A stretch of DNA of 64,000 nucleotides from Rhizobium rhizogenes (lineage in GTDB: Bacteria > Pseudomonadota > Alphaproteobacteria > Rhizobiales > Rhizobiaceae): the NCBI RefSeq assembly GCF_002005205.3, contig NZ_CP019702.2, positions 1,926,001 through 1,990,000 on the forward strand, read 5' to 3'. The notes beneath the pieces were generated by a model. That model was given only the letters and a program-made list of their open reading frames with translations. It was not told the origin of the DNA and did not search any database. The translations under genes were made by a program, and so were the position numbers. Positions 27,006-34,917 of the stretch are shown piece after piece. Every line of letters starts with the position of its first letter. Position 1 is the stretch's first letter.

Positions 27006-29210
27006 TCAACCCTCGATCTGCGGGGACTGGCTGGCCGGACGGCCGTTGCCGGAAAGCGCCTTCAGCACCTCTATCCTCTCGCCGAACATGGCGACGGAGC
27101 CGTCCTTCAGCACCATGATCTTGTCGACGCATTGCAGGAGCGCCGGCCGCTGGGTGATGGTGACGGTTGTGATGCCCTGTTTCTTGGCGTGCAGCAGCGC
27201 CTTGGCCAGCGCCTGTTCGCCCTGCGTATCGAGGTTGGAGTTCGGCTCGTCCAGCACCACGAATTTCGGGTCGCCGAAAAAGGCGCGGGCAAGTGCGATG
27301 CGTTGTTTCTGGCCGCCGGAAAGCGGCGCACCGTCGGCGGCGACCACGGTTTCATAACCCTGCGGGAAACCGGCGATCAGCTCGTGCACATCGGCCAGCA
27401 CTGCCGCCTCGTAGATCTGCCGGTCCTCGATGTCGTCGCGCATGCGGCAGATATTGGCCTTGATGGTGCCGGGGAAAAGCTGAACGTCCTGCGGCAGATA
27501 ACCGATGCTTTCGCCGAATTGCCGCTGGTCCCAGTTGCGCAGGTCCATGAGGTCGAGACGGACATTGCCTGAGGTGGGCAGGATGGAGCCGACCAGCATC
27601 TTGCCGAGCGTCGTCTTGCCGGAGCCGGAATTGCCGATGATGGCGAGCGATTCCCCCTTTTTCAGCGAAAAGGAAATGCCGTTCAGGATCACTTTCTTCT
27701 GTGGCGGCGGCACGAAGAGGATGCGTTCCACATCGAGACGCCCCTCCGGATTGGGCAGGCGAAGACGCGGGAAATTCAGCGGCGAACTGATGAGAAGCTG
27801 CTTGATACGGCCATAGGAGGCGGCGGATTTGTTGAATTGATGCCAGCCTTCGATCGCCCCTTCGATAGGCGCCAGCGCGCGGCCGGAAATGATCGAGGCT
27901 GCAATCACCATGCCGCCGGTCAGCTCACCGGAAAGCGACAGATGCGCCCCCCAGCCGAGCAGCGCCACCTGGGTGATCATGCGGGCAGCCTTGGAGACGC
28001 CTGAGAACATGATGTTGCGATCCTGTGCCGCCACGTGCGATTTCAGAGAGCCGGCCGTTTCCCGGCCCCACATCTTCACGGCTTCGGGGATCATGGCGAG
28101 TGCGTTGATGATCTGCGAATTGCGCGACATGGAATCGAGGTGGAAATTGGCGCGGCTCAGATAGCCGGAAGCCTCGGAGAATTGTCTGGCGGTGAAACGC
28201 TGGTTCAGCCAGGCGATGGTGAACAGCACGGCGCAGCAGACCATGATGATGATGCCGAGGTGGGGATGGACAAGATAGACCACCACGATGAAGAGCGGCA
28301 TCAGCGGCGCATCAAGGAAGGCAATAAGGGTGCCCGATGTCAGGAAGGAGCGCAGCTGCTGCAGATCCTGCAATATCTGATAATCCTTGCCGCTGCCATG
28401 CAGGGATGCGCGGGCGGCGGCCGAGAGGATCGGAGCGCCAAGCTGCACCTCAAGTTCAACGGCGGTCCGCATCAGGATGAAGCGACGGATGGCATCCATG
28501 AAGGCCTGCAGCAGAACCGCGCCGAGCACGGCGACCGTCAGCATGACCAGCGTGTCCATCGAGCGACTGGTCAGCACCCGGTCGGAAATCTGGAACAGAT
28601 AAAGCGGAATGGCCAGCAGCAGGATGTTGATGGCGACAGTAAACAGCATCACCACCACCATGTTGCGGCGAACGGCTGCGATGCCCTTGGCAAGACTTGC
28701 GGCGAAATTGATCGGCTCGCTGCGTTTGTGGAAGCCGCTCTGGCTTCCGCCGCCGCCCCCGCCACCACCACCGCCGCCGCCATTGTCCACCGGATCCTTG
28801 CCGCCGCCGCCTGTCACCGGCCGGCGCTCGTTCTCGCGGACCGGCCCGCCATTGTTGTCGATGGTCTTGACGAAGGGCAGGTCGCTGTTGTCGATCTTGG
28901 CTTTTGGTTCCGGCGGGGAGGCGGGTTGCGGGGCCTGTCGCGGCGCCGGCCTTTCCTGGGGGATGTCCCGCAATTGCTCCGGTTGCTCTGTCTTCGCGTG
29001 CGGTTGGGGAAGGGGGTGTGGAGCGGTCCGCATGGGGGATGAAACGGTTTTAGCCGCCTGTTCCGCACCGGACAATTGGCGCAGGTTTTCGACGGCTTCG
29101 TTGATGGCCAAAATGCAGGCATCCGTCAGCCTGCTGTCTTCCGCGTCCTGATCCAGCGGCAAATCCAGCGAGCGTCCGTCGGCAATGGTTTTTCTTGAAA
29201 TATGATCCAT
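27006..29210 (-). CDS. type I secretion ABC exporter with long N-terminal extension
   Basis: A 734-residue exporter of the PrtD/HlyB-like type. Residues 1-180 are a hydrophilic extension rich in Pro, Gln and Glu that ends in 12 consecutive glycines (about 144-155). The membrane domain (about 185-460) has six spans, starting MVVVMLFTVAINILLLAIPLYLF. The ATPase has Walker A GNSGSGKTT, signature LSGGQKQR and Walker B FVVLDEPNSNLD. The ATG at 29210 (MDHISRK) follows GAGGGGACC. No C39 peptidase domain is present. It precedes the fusion protein gene and follows two candidate cargo genes. Confidence 0.94.
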   Translation of the reverse strand: MDHISRKTIADGRSLDLPLDQDAEDSRLTDACILAINEAVENLRQLSGAEQAAKTVSSPMRTAPHPLPQPHAKTEQPEQLRDIPQERPAPRQAPQPASPPEPKAKIDNSDLPFVKTIDNNGGPVRENERRPVTGGGGKDPVDNGGGGGGGGGGGGSQSGFHKRSEPINFAASLAKGIAAVRRNMVVVMLFTVAINILLLAIPLYLFQISDRVLTSRSMDTLVMLTVAVLGAVLLQAFMDAIRRFILMRTAVELEVQLGAPILSAAARASLHGSGKDYQILQDLQQLRSFLTSGTLIAFLDAPLMPLFIVVVYLVHPHLGIIIMVCCAVLFTIAWLNQRFTARQFSEASGYLSRANFHLDSMSRNSQIINALAMIPEAVKMWGRETAGSLKSHVAAQDRNIMFSGVSKAARMITQVALLGWGAHLSLSGELTGGMVIAASIISGRALAPIEGAIEGWHQFNKSAASYGRIKQLLISSPLNFPRLRLPNPEGRLDVERILFVPPPQKKVILNGISFSLKKGESLAIIGNSGSGKTTLGKMLVGSILPTSGNVRLDLMDLRNWDQRQFGESIGYLPQDVQLFPGTIKANICRMRDDIEDRQIYEAAVLADVHELIAGFPQGYETVVAADGAPLSGGQKQRIALARAFFGDPKFVVLDEPNSNLDTQGEQALAKALLHAKKQGITTVTITQRPALLQCVDKIMVLKDGSVAMFGERIEVLKALSGNGRPASQSPQIEG

Positions 29211-29290
29211 TTTATATTGGTCCCCTCGGTGATCTTGCGGTGTTTGCGGCTCGGCCGGGGGCAGGGGCACTGGCCGCCCGCCTGCCGGGA

Positions 29291-31312
29291 TTACGCAACG
29301 ACCGTCTGCATGACGTCGGATGGGTGGGCGTTCGACCAGGAGAGGTCGTGGCCGCCATTGATGACGCCGTCGGATTCGTTCTGGGTAGTGGCGGGATCGT
29401 CGTGAAGAAATGCGATGACCTCGTTTGCCAGCTGGCCGTGCTGCGCCGGCTGTGACGTATCGTTTTCGATGATGCCGCCCTGTATCAGTATGGCATCCGA
29501 ATAGACGCCGCCGGCGACATAGGTGGTCGAGCCGAAACTGTCATAGTCGACGATCTGCGCGAGATTGACGACCGCGTTGCTGCCGGTGTCGATATGGACA
29601 GTGGCGTTTTCATTATTGTCGAGAACCTTGGCGGCGGCCTGGGTCACATCATCGGAATCGCCCAGCACGCTCACCTGTTTGATGATGCTGACATCATAAA
29701 GGTTGCCGGTGATGTAAAGGACATTCAGTCCCTGATAGCCGGCAAAATTGGCGTCGTGGGCAAGGGCGTCCGGCATGTTCGGGTCGCGCTCGTTGATCGC
29801 GTTCACCGTCTGATGCATGTAATCAGGCATGGTTTCGAACCTGCCGTTGCTGCCGACATTGTGAATTCCGGCATCGTTCCAGAGCAGGTTATTGCCGGAT
29901 TGAATGGTGGCGCCATCAGGCGCATCGGGATTGGCGCGCGCCCAGTCATTGTCGTAGAGCACGGCAATCTGGCTGATGAGGTTCATGTCCAGCACATTGC
30001 CGCCGACGATGATCAGATCGTACTGCATGCCGATGCCGAGGAAATTGGCAATGTTGAGGGCGGCATTGCCTCCCGTCAGCAGGCTGACGCTTGCGCCTGA
30101 AGTGGTGACCGTCATCGTGTCGTTGTCGCTGACGAATTGGTATTGCTCGATCCAGTGGACGAAGGATACGTCCCCCTCCAGCACGCTGACGCGCCACGCC
30201 GTCGGGAATATCGGCGTCTCGCCTGTCTCATGGCTGTCTGCGGCGGCGTTTTCCGCGCCGGGGTAGATGGTGCGCTCGAAGCTGGCGATATTATAGGCTG
30301 CTGTCGCTGCCTGATCCTCGGAGCGGGTGAAGACCGATGAAATCTCGTCCCGGTCGCTATAGATATAGGCCTGGGTGATGGCGTCGATCTGGTGATAGTC
30401 GCCCATGACCGCGGTAACGGAGGTCATGACGCCGGTATTGACCAGGGTGGCGACATTGGCGACGATATTGGCGCCTGCCGCCACATCAAGGCTGTTGCCG
30501 GCGGGACTATCCTCATGCAATGAAACATCGCTCTTTTCCAGCTCTTCCGGCGGCTTGGCGATGCCGCGATCCGGCAGGAAGTCGTCGAGCACTGGCTTTT
30601 CGCTGGCTATCGAGCCGTTGATATAAAGCCCGTTGATATCGTTGCCGGCCAGAACGAAATCCTGGTCCGCACCGGTGCCGAGCGAGGTGACGTCATTGTC
30701 ACGGGCATGTTCGATATAATCATGCGCCGATTTGGCGAGCGCCTGCAACGCGTCGTAGCTGTCTGTGCGCTGGAAGGCGGAAAAGGGCGTGAAGACGGCC
30801 GCTTCATTGTAGAATTCGACGGTGCGCTCGGTAACGAAGGTTGTGTCTCGGGCCACATTGGGGCCGTCGGTCATGTTCAGATAATCGTCGTCCTGAAGAA
30901 TATTGACCTGCGTGACATGGGCCGCCACGGAGCCGGGGCCGGTATGAACAACCAGCTCGCGTTCGTCCTCAAAGGAAAGGCGGCCGGGAAAACGAAAATG
31001 GGCGGCGGAAATATCGGTCGGTATCGCATTTGCAAGCTGCTGCATGTCATATTCGACCATGCGGGCGAAATGCGGTTTCAGATAATCGAAATCATAATAG
31101 CCGGCGCGGTATTTGACACCGGGATCGTAGTCCTCAAGCGGGACGTCGTAATTTTTGTCGAGCAGCCTTGCCGCCTCATCGTCCGGCAGTCGCTCCGGAT
31201 CGGAATGCGCCGGGCCTTCGCTATAGTTGTTTCTCAGACGCGCTTCCTCGACCACCGTGTCGAACAGGCCGATGAAATGCGCGATCATGTCGGAAATCTT
31301 GTCGATATGCAT
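29291..31312 (-). CDS. putative type I secreted, repeat-bearing acidic protein
   Basis: A 673-residue acidic protein with no N-terminal signal peptide. ATG 31312 has AGGGAGG 9 nt upstream. At least three segments share a pattern (residues about 279-320, 414-456, 577-618, with a shorter fourth at 527-553): G-x-N-x3-N-x-A ... V-x-G ... I-x-Q ... D-x-D, each followed by 70-120 residues of variable sequence. Many Asp/Asn residues suggest calcium binding, but no GGxGxD RTX nonapeptides are present. The gene order (cargo, exporter, adaptor) supports secretion. The function is unknown; an adhesin or matrix protein is a guess. Confidence 0.8.
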   Translation of the reverse strand: MHIDKISDMIAHFIGLFDTVVEEARLRNNYSEGPAHSDPERLPDDEAARLLDKNYDVPLEDYDPGVKYRAGYYDFDYLKPHFARMVEYDMQQLANAIPTDISAAHFRFPGRLSFEDERELVVHTGPGSVAAHVTQVNILQDDDYLNMTDGPNVARDTTFVTERTVEFYNEAAVFTPFSAFQRTDSYDALQALAKSAHDYIEHARDNDVTSLGTGADQDFVLAGNDINGLYINGSIASEKPVLDDFLPDRGIAKPPEELEKSDVSLHEDSPAGNSLDVAAGANIVANVATLVNTGVMTSVTAVMGDYHQIDAITQAYIYSDRDEISSVFTRSEDQAATAAYNIASFERTIYPGAENAAADSHETGETPIFPTAWRVSVLEGDVSFVHWIEQYQFVSDNDTMTVTTSGASVSLLTGGNAALNIANFLGIGMQYDLIIVGGNVLDMNLISQIAVLYDNDWARANPDAPDGATIQSGNNLLWNDAGIHNVGSNGRFETMPDYMHQTVNAINERDPNMPDALAHDANFAGYQGLNVLYITGNLYDVSIIKQVSVLGDSDDVTQAAAKVLDNNENATVHIDTGSNAVVNLAQIVDYDSFGSTTYVAGGVYSDAILIQGGIIENDTSQPAQHGQLANEVIAFLHDDPATTQNESDGVINGGHDLSWSNAHPSDVMQTVVA

Positions 31313-31400
31313 CGGAGGTCCCTCCCTGATCATTGCGGCGGGGACCGGGAGTGGCAGCCGGCATGCGTGCCCCAGAGGCCGTGCTGCGTTTTGCCGAACC

Positions 31401-31414
31401 CGGTTTTAAAACCG
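31401..31414. promoter_or_regulatory. perfect palindrome CGGTTTTAAAACCG
   Basis: A perfect 14-bp palindrome in the spacer between the two cargo genes, 5 bp from the hairpin at 31419-31442. It could be an operator or the T-rich tail of that terminator. Confidence 0.4.
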
Positions 31415-31418
31415 CAAA

Positions 31419-31442
31419 CTGCACCGGCGGATGCCGGTGCAG
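31419..31442 (-). terminator. hairpin between the two cargo genes, likely partial terminator
   Basis: CTGCACCGGC / GCCGGTGCAG, a perfect 10-bp stem with a 4-nt loop, lies 24 bp past the stop of the 321-residue gene. On the minus strand it is followed by TTTGCGGTTTT. It would make the 321-residue protein the most abundant product of the operon, unless a second promoter serves the downstream genes. Confidence 0.65.
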
Positions 31443-31465
31443 CTCTTTTCGTCAAGAGGTGGTTA

Positions 31466-32431
31466 TCAGGAGTGATCCTCACCGACGTCAGACACATGCG
31501 AGTTACCGCCTGTGATCGTGACATCAACGGCATTGGAGAGCATGTTGGCGCCCTGCACCAGTTCCAGATGGAAGCCGGAATTTGCAAGGATTGCCGATGC
31601 ATCCGCGGTGCTTGTGCCTGCGGCATCGTCGCCGGCCTTGAGGTCCCATCCCTTGCCGTCCATGCCTTCCGCGCCATAGGCGTCGCCGGCATTGGCGCTC
31701 AGGTGGTTTTCCGCACCGCCATTCTGCATCTTGATGTCGTAGGCCTGATCCTGGTCAGCCAGATGGTTGGCCTGCACCATGCTGAAGCCGGTGTCATTGC
31801 CGTCGCCATTGAGCGAGCTGTTGAGGATATTGTCGACATCGAGCGTGAAGGAGAAGTCGTCACCCAGGTTGAAGGTGAGATCCCCGCCGGCGATGCCGAG
31901 ATTGCCGACATCCTTGACGCCGGTGATGTTGCCGAAGTCGTCGTCCGACTTGTAGAAACTGTCAGCGGAGTTGAAGCTGTCGGAGGTCGTCGTGGTCTTG
32001 GTGGAGGTGTCGTTGTCGGAGTAGGTGAAGGTCTTGTTGTCCGAATCCGTAACCGTCTTCACATTGGTGTCGTTGTCGCTATAGGACTTGCTGTCATAGC
32101 TCCAGTCGTAGTCGGTCTTGATGTCGGTATTGGTTTCGGTGCTCGTCTTCACATTGGTGTCGTTGTCGCTATACGACTTGCTTTCGTAGCTCCAGTCATA
32201 GTCGTTGTCGCGGTTGTCACCGTTATTGGCGGAAACATCGATCTTGGCGTCAACATCCACATTGGTGCTGTGGTCGCTGTTGTCGTTGTTGCGGTTCTCA
32301 CCATTTGCGGTGCCGACATTGCTGTCTTCCACCTTGGCATCATTGGTCGATGTGTTGGCGAAACCATCGGAAAGCGCGCCGATCTTGGTGATGTCGTCGT
32401 CGCTGCCGGATGACTTTGGATCATAACCCAT
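31466..32431 (-). CDS. putative type I secreted acidic repeat protein
   Basis: A 321-residue protein dominated by Asp, Asn, Ser, Thr and Gly, strongly acidic, with no signal peptide. Residues about 76-135 carry two 30-residue tandem repeats beginning DYDWSY and containing SKSYSDNDTNVKT, with a third partial copy (YSDNDTSTKT). The DNA repeat has a 90-bp period. The C-terminal half has short Gly/Asn-rich strands, ending ITGGNSHVSDVGEDHS. GGAGGAA lies 6-7 nt before the ATG. First gene of the operon with the exporter. The role is unknown; secretion is inferred from context and composition. Confidence 0.8.
   Translation of the reverse strand: MGYDPKSSGSDDDITKIGALSDGFANTSTNDAKVEDSNVGTANGENRNNDNSDHSTNVDVDAKIDVSANNGDNRDNDYDWSYESKSYSDNDTNVKTSTETNTDIKTDYDWSYDSKSYSDNDTNVKTVTDSDNKTFTYSDNDTSTKTTTTSDSFNSADSFYKSDDDFGNITGVKDVGNLGIAGGDLTFNLGDDFSFTLDVDNILNSSLNGDGNDTGFSMVQANHLADQDQAYDIKMQNGGAENHLSANAGDAYGAEGMDGKGWDLKAGDDAAGTSTADASAILANSGFHLELVQGANMLSNAVDVTITGGNSHVSDVGEDHS
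32054..32205. repeat. 90-bp tandem direct repeat inside the acidic protein gene
   Basis: A stretch of about 62 bp beginning GTCTTCACATTGGTGTCGTT occurs at 32054 and again at 32144, differing at a few bases, so the period is 90 bp (30 codons). The near identity suggests recent duplication and possible copy-number variation among strains. Confidence 0.8.
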
Positions 32432-33339
32432 TTCTATTTCCTCCGAAAAAGCTCGGAGCAGCTTTCGAAATCCCTCTCATCTCAAACGGGATTTTTTCGC
32501 GCTTGCTCCGTGTTGCACAAGATTGATGTTCTGCAGATGCACTCGGTACGTTTCATCTGCGGTTCGGCATCGGCCCGCGACCGGGCTCTTTTCGTTCAGC
32601 CCTGTGCGCAACTCGATATAAAGGCGCACAAATCCGTTCCTCGCTTCAATGGGAAGCGTGGTGGGCCTCGTCTTTTCGTTGTCATGTTTCTTGAAAAGGG
32701 ACCGGCGTCTGCAAACACACGTCAAAGGCCGGGCTGGTCTTTCCATCGGCCGCCGTTTCAGCGACGGTCAGACTGTGCCGCAGAAAAATCGCGGTTCCTA
32801 GCTATCAATTCGGGCTAAACATCCTGGTGCCATCACCCCGATTATATATGCGGCAAGGCGATGCCGCGGCATCTTCTGGCTGCCGAGGCGGCAGATATCG
32901 GCAGCGTTTTCAGTAAAAAATGCGTCTCTCAAAAAAACATGATCCATGCCGGCGGCAAAGAGGCGCCGTGCCGAAAAGGCACATCTTCGGCAATCGTTTG
33001 CCGGGGAGCTATGTAAAGGGATATCAACTAAAAGTTATATTTTCTCGGATTGCAAAACCGGAGCGGAGGCTTTTCCGATGCCTTTGTTTTTGCGGCATTT
33101 CCGAATTGAAGGATTCTCTCTCATGGTAATCAATTTTGTATGCTTAATGTAAAAAATAACCCGTTTGGGCCATTTATTTACACAGCTTTTCGTATTAGCC
33201 TCCTTAATTAACGGGTAATTAATGATAGTTGACACGGCTTCAGGGTGAAAACTCCCCCTCTGATTTCAGGGGTAGCCTCCAGACGACAGACGGCACAACC
33301 AAAAAGAATGTAATGCGTAAGCGCTTTAGGGAGGCGTCA
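32432..33339. other. 908-bp regulatory region between the secretion operon and its divergent regulator
   Basis: No credible gene; short readings lack ribosome binding sites. The left part is ordinary in composition. From about 32820 rightwards it becomes AT-rich (GATTATATATGCGG, TTTATTTACACAGC, TTAATTAACGGGTAATTAATG). Two dyads lie near the regulator start at 33239-33249 and 33255-33272. The length suggests several regulatory inputs on the secretion operon. Confidence 0.5.
33239..33272. promoter_or_regulatory. two dyads upstream of the NarL/LuxR-type regulator
   Basis: TTCA-GGG-TGAA (33239-33249) and CCCCTCTGATTTCAGGGG (33255-33272, arms CCCCT(c)TGA / TCAGGGG) share the TCAGGG half. They lie 68-101 bp upstream of the regulator start. 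Candidate autoregulatory sites; binding not shown. Confidence 0.45.
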
Positions 33340-34110
33340 ATGTTCATGGGAACTGCAGATTATGCGTCAAAAAAAAGCGGTGCAGTTGCGCCTATAAATG
33401 GAACTTTATTAATCATAGCGGATCCGGATCTGTTTTCCGAGTGCCTCGTGGAGGCGTTGGGCAAAAAGTTCCCCACATTCGCCGTGGTGAGCCTGGCCTC
33501 GTCAGCGACGATTGACGAGGATTATGGTGCCAATGTCCGCCTGGTGCTGCCATATCGCATGACGGGCGCGAAGCTTGACGCCGTTCTTTCGGCAATCAGG
33601 GAAAAGCACCCGGACGCACCGATCGCGCTTGTCGTCGAAACCATCGACAAGTTCGAGGAGCCGTTGAAGCAGCTGGTGGGAATGCGCATCATCGATGGTG
33701 TGCTGCCGCTCAACCTGCGACTCGATGTCTTCATGGCGGCTGTTGATCTGCTGATGAAGGGCGGAGAGCATTTTCCCGCCGCGCTTCTCGGCAAGCTCAC
33801 GCCCTATTCTGCTGCCGTGAATGGCAAGAGCGTTCAAGAGAGCGCGGTGGTCGCCAATCGCGCTGACGCCCTTGCCGCCAGCAGAAGCGAGATGGCAACG
33901 CTGACGACACGGGAAGTGCAAATCCTGGATCTGCTTTGCAAGGGCACGCAAAACAAGATCATCGCCGACCGGCTGCATCTGTCCGAAAACACCGTGAAGG
34001 TGCATGTCCGGAACATCTACAAGAAGATGAACGTACGCAACCGAACGGAGGCGGCGTCACGTTTCTTCAATAAGGACGACGACAAGGCGTTTTCCGGCTG
34101 GAAGAACTGA
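33340..34110 (+). CDS. NarL/LuxR-type response regulator with degenerate receiver
   Basis: A 256-residue regulator. The N-terminal part (residues about 18-150) looks like a receiver (GTLLIIADPDLFSECLVEAL... APIALVVETIDKFEEPLKQL), but I do not see a clear phosphorylatable Asp at the expected strand end. The C-terminal HTH is LTTREVQILDLLCKGTQNKIIADRLHLSENTVKVHVRNIYKKM. AGGGAGG lies 5-6 nt before ATG 33340; longer readings from a TTG at 33229 or an ATG at 33313 lack such a site. It is divergent from the type I secretion operon, a probable target. Confidence 0.88.
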   Translation: MFMGTADYASKKSGAVAPINGTLLIIADPDLFSECLVEALGKKFPTFAVVSLASSATIDEDYGANVRLVLPYRMTGAKLDAVLSAIREKHPDAPIALVVETIDKFEEPLKQLVGMRIIDGVLPLNLRLDVFMAAVDLLMKGGEHFPAALLGKLTPYSAAVNGKSVQESAVVANRADALAASRSEMATLTTREVQILDLLCKGTQNKIIADRLHLSENTVKVHVRNIYKKMNVRNRTEAASRFFNKDDDKAFSGWKN

Positions 34111-34170
34111 GCGTCAGACTGGCTGAGGCCGCCCCGGCGATAGTTTCCGTCGGTATTCCGCTCCAGAAGC

Positions 34171-34524
34171 TCAGGGCCGCAGGAAGCAACGGGACTTCTG
34201 GCCAAATCCGCTCGGTGAGCAGATATAGGGAGAAGAACCGGAATAGGACTGCCGCGATATCGACGGCGTACCGGACGACGTGTCGGCAACAAGCGTCACA
34301 GCCGCATTGCCTGTCTTGTCGTAACCGTAGGAGGTCCTGGTGGGAGCGACCCGGGTCTTCATCGTCGTTGCATCGGCAGATGCGGTCTTGATGAGAACGG
34401 CGTCTTCGACCACGGCGCAGGAGGCCGTCGCGAAAGCAAGTGCTGCAAGAGCTGGTGCAACGAGCGCGAAATGATTGCGTCTGGTTGCTCTGCCGCTATG
34501 GGAATAAGGCATTTCATTCATCAT
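34171..34524 (-). CDS. small secreted lipoprotein of unknown function
   Basis: A 117-residue protein. A basic N-terminus (RATRRNHF) is followed by a hydrophobic stretch and the lipobox ATASC (about residue 36). The mature part is Ser/Thr-rich (TMKTRVAPTRTSYGYDKTGN) and ends with two cysteines (ICSPSGFGQKSRCFLRP). AGGGGAC lies 6 nt before the first of two ATGs. It is convergent with the NarL/LuxR-type gene. No family was recognised. Confidence 0.65.
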   Translation of the reverse strand: MMNEMPYSHSGRATRRNHFALVAPALAALAFATASCAVVEDAVLIKTASADATTMKTRVAPTRTSYGYDKTGNAAVTLVADTSSGTPSISRQSYSGSSPYICSPSGFGQKSRCFLRP

Positions 34525-34917
34525 GTATGTCCCCTGAAATCGACTGTCTGTCGTATCTCGCCGGGCGGTTTTGTCCCGGTGGACCGAGCCTTACAAAACC
34601 AGGATAGTCCCGACTGGTTGAGCGAAGCTTGCGCTAATGCTCAATAAGAAAGGCATAATGGAGGCATAGTTAAAAAGTATTAAATCAGGAGCTATTTTGA
34701 GTAGTTAAGGGTAATCAATTGTAATATTTCGATAAAATCAAGTTGACCTGTTTTTCGCCGCGCCTATCATAAAAGTTGAAATCTATCGAATCGAAATATT
34801 AAAACCTCCAGAAGAAATAAAAACCGGAGGATGATATTCAGGATACCGTACAATCGGGAGTTTGATCCAGTTCAAGGTGAATCAGCCGGGCTGATTCCTC
34901 ATGGGGAGGAGTGTGTA
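34525..34917. other. 393-bp AT-rich promoter region of the GT2 polysaccharide cluster
   Basis: No gene seen. It is AT-rich (TTAAAAAGTATTAAATCAGG, GTAATATTTCGATAAAATC) with TGAGTAGTTAAGGGTAATC and a partial dyad TCGAATCGAAA near 34790. Just before the first gene, GGCTGATTCCTCATGGGGAGG supplies the ribosome binding site. Probably the promoters of the polysaccharide cluster and of the divergent lipoprotein. Confidence 0.5.

Noticed and set aside
32054..32205. CRISPR-like array
   Set aside because: The direct repeats are long, coding, spaced by 90 bp without unique spacers of even length, and there are no cas genes.
30707..32413. 568-codon plus-strand reading frame opposite the two acidic cargo genes
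   Set aside because: The minus-strand genes have good ribosome binding sites and fit the exporter operon. The plus frame's valine/glycine-rich composition mirrors the acidic codons of the real genes.
29291..32431. RTX toxin or adhesin with GGxGxD nonapeptide repeats
   Set aside because: I looked for the nonapeptide in both acidic proteins and did not see a tandem series. They are called only as candidate type I substrates.
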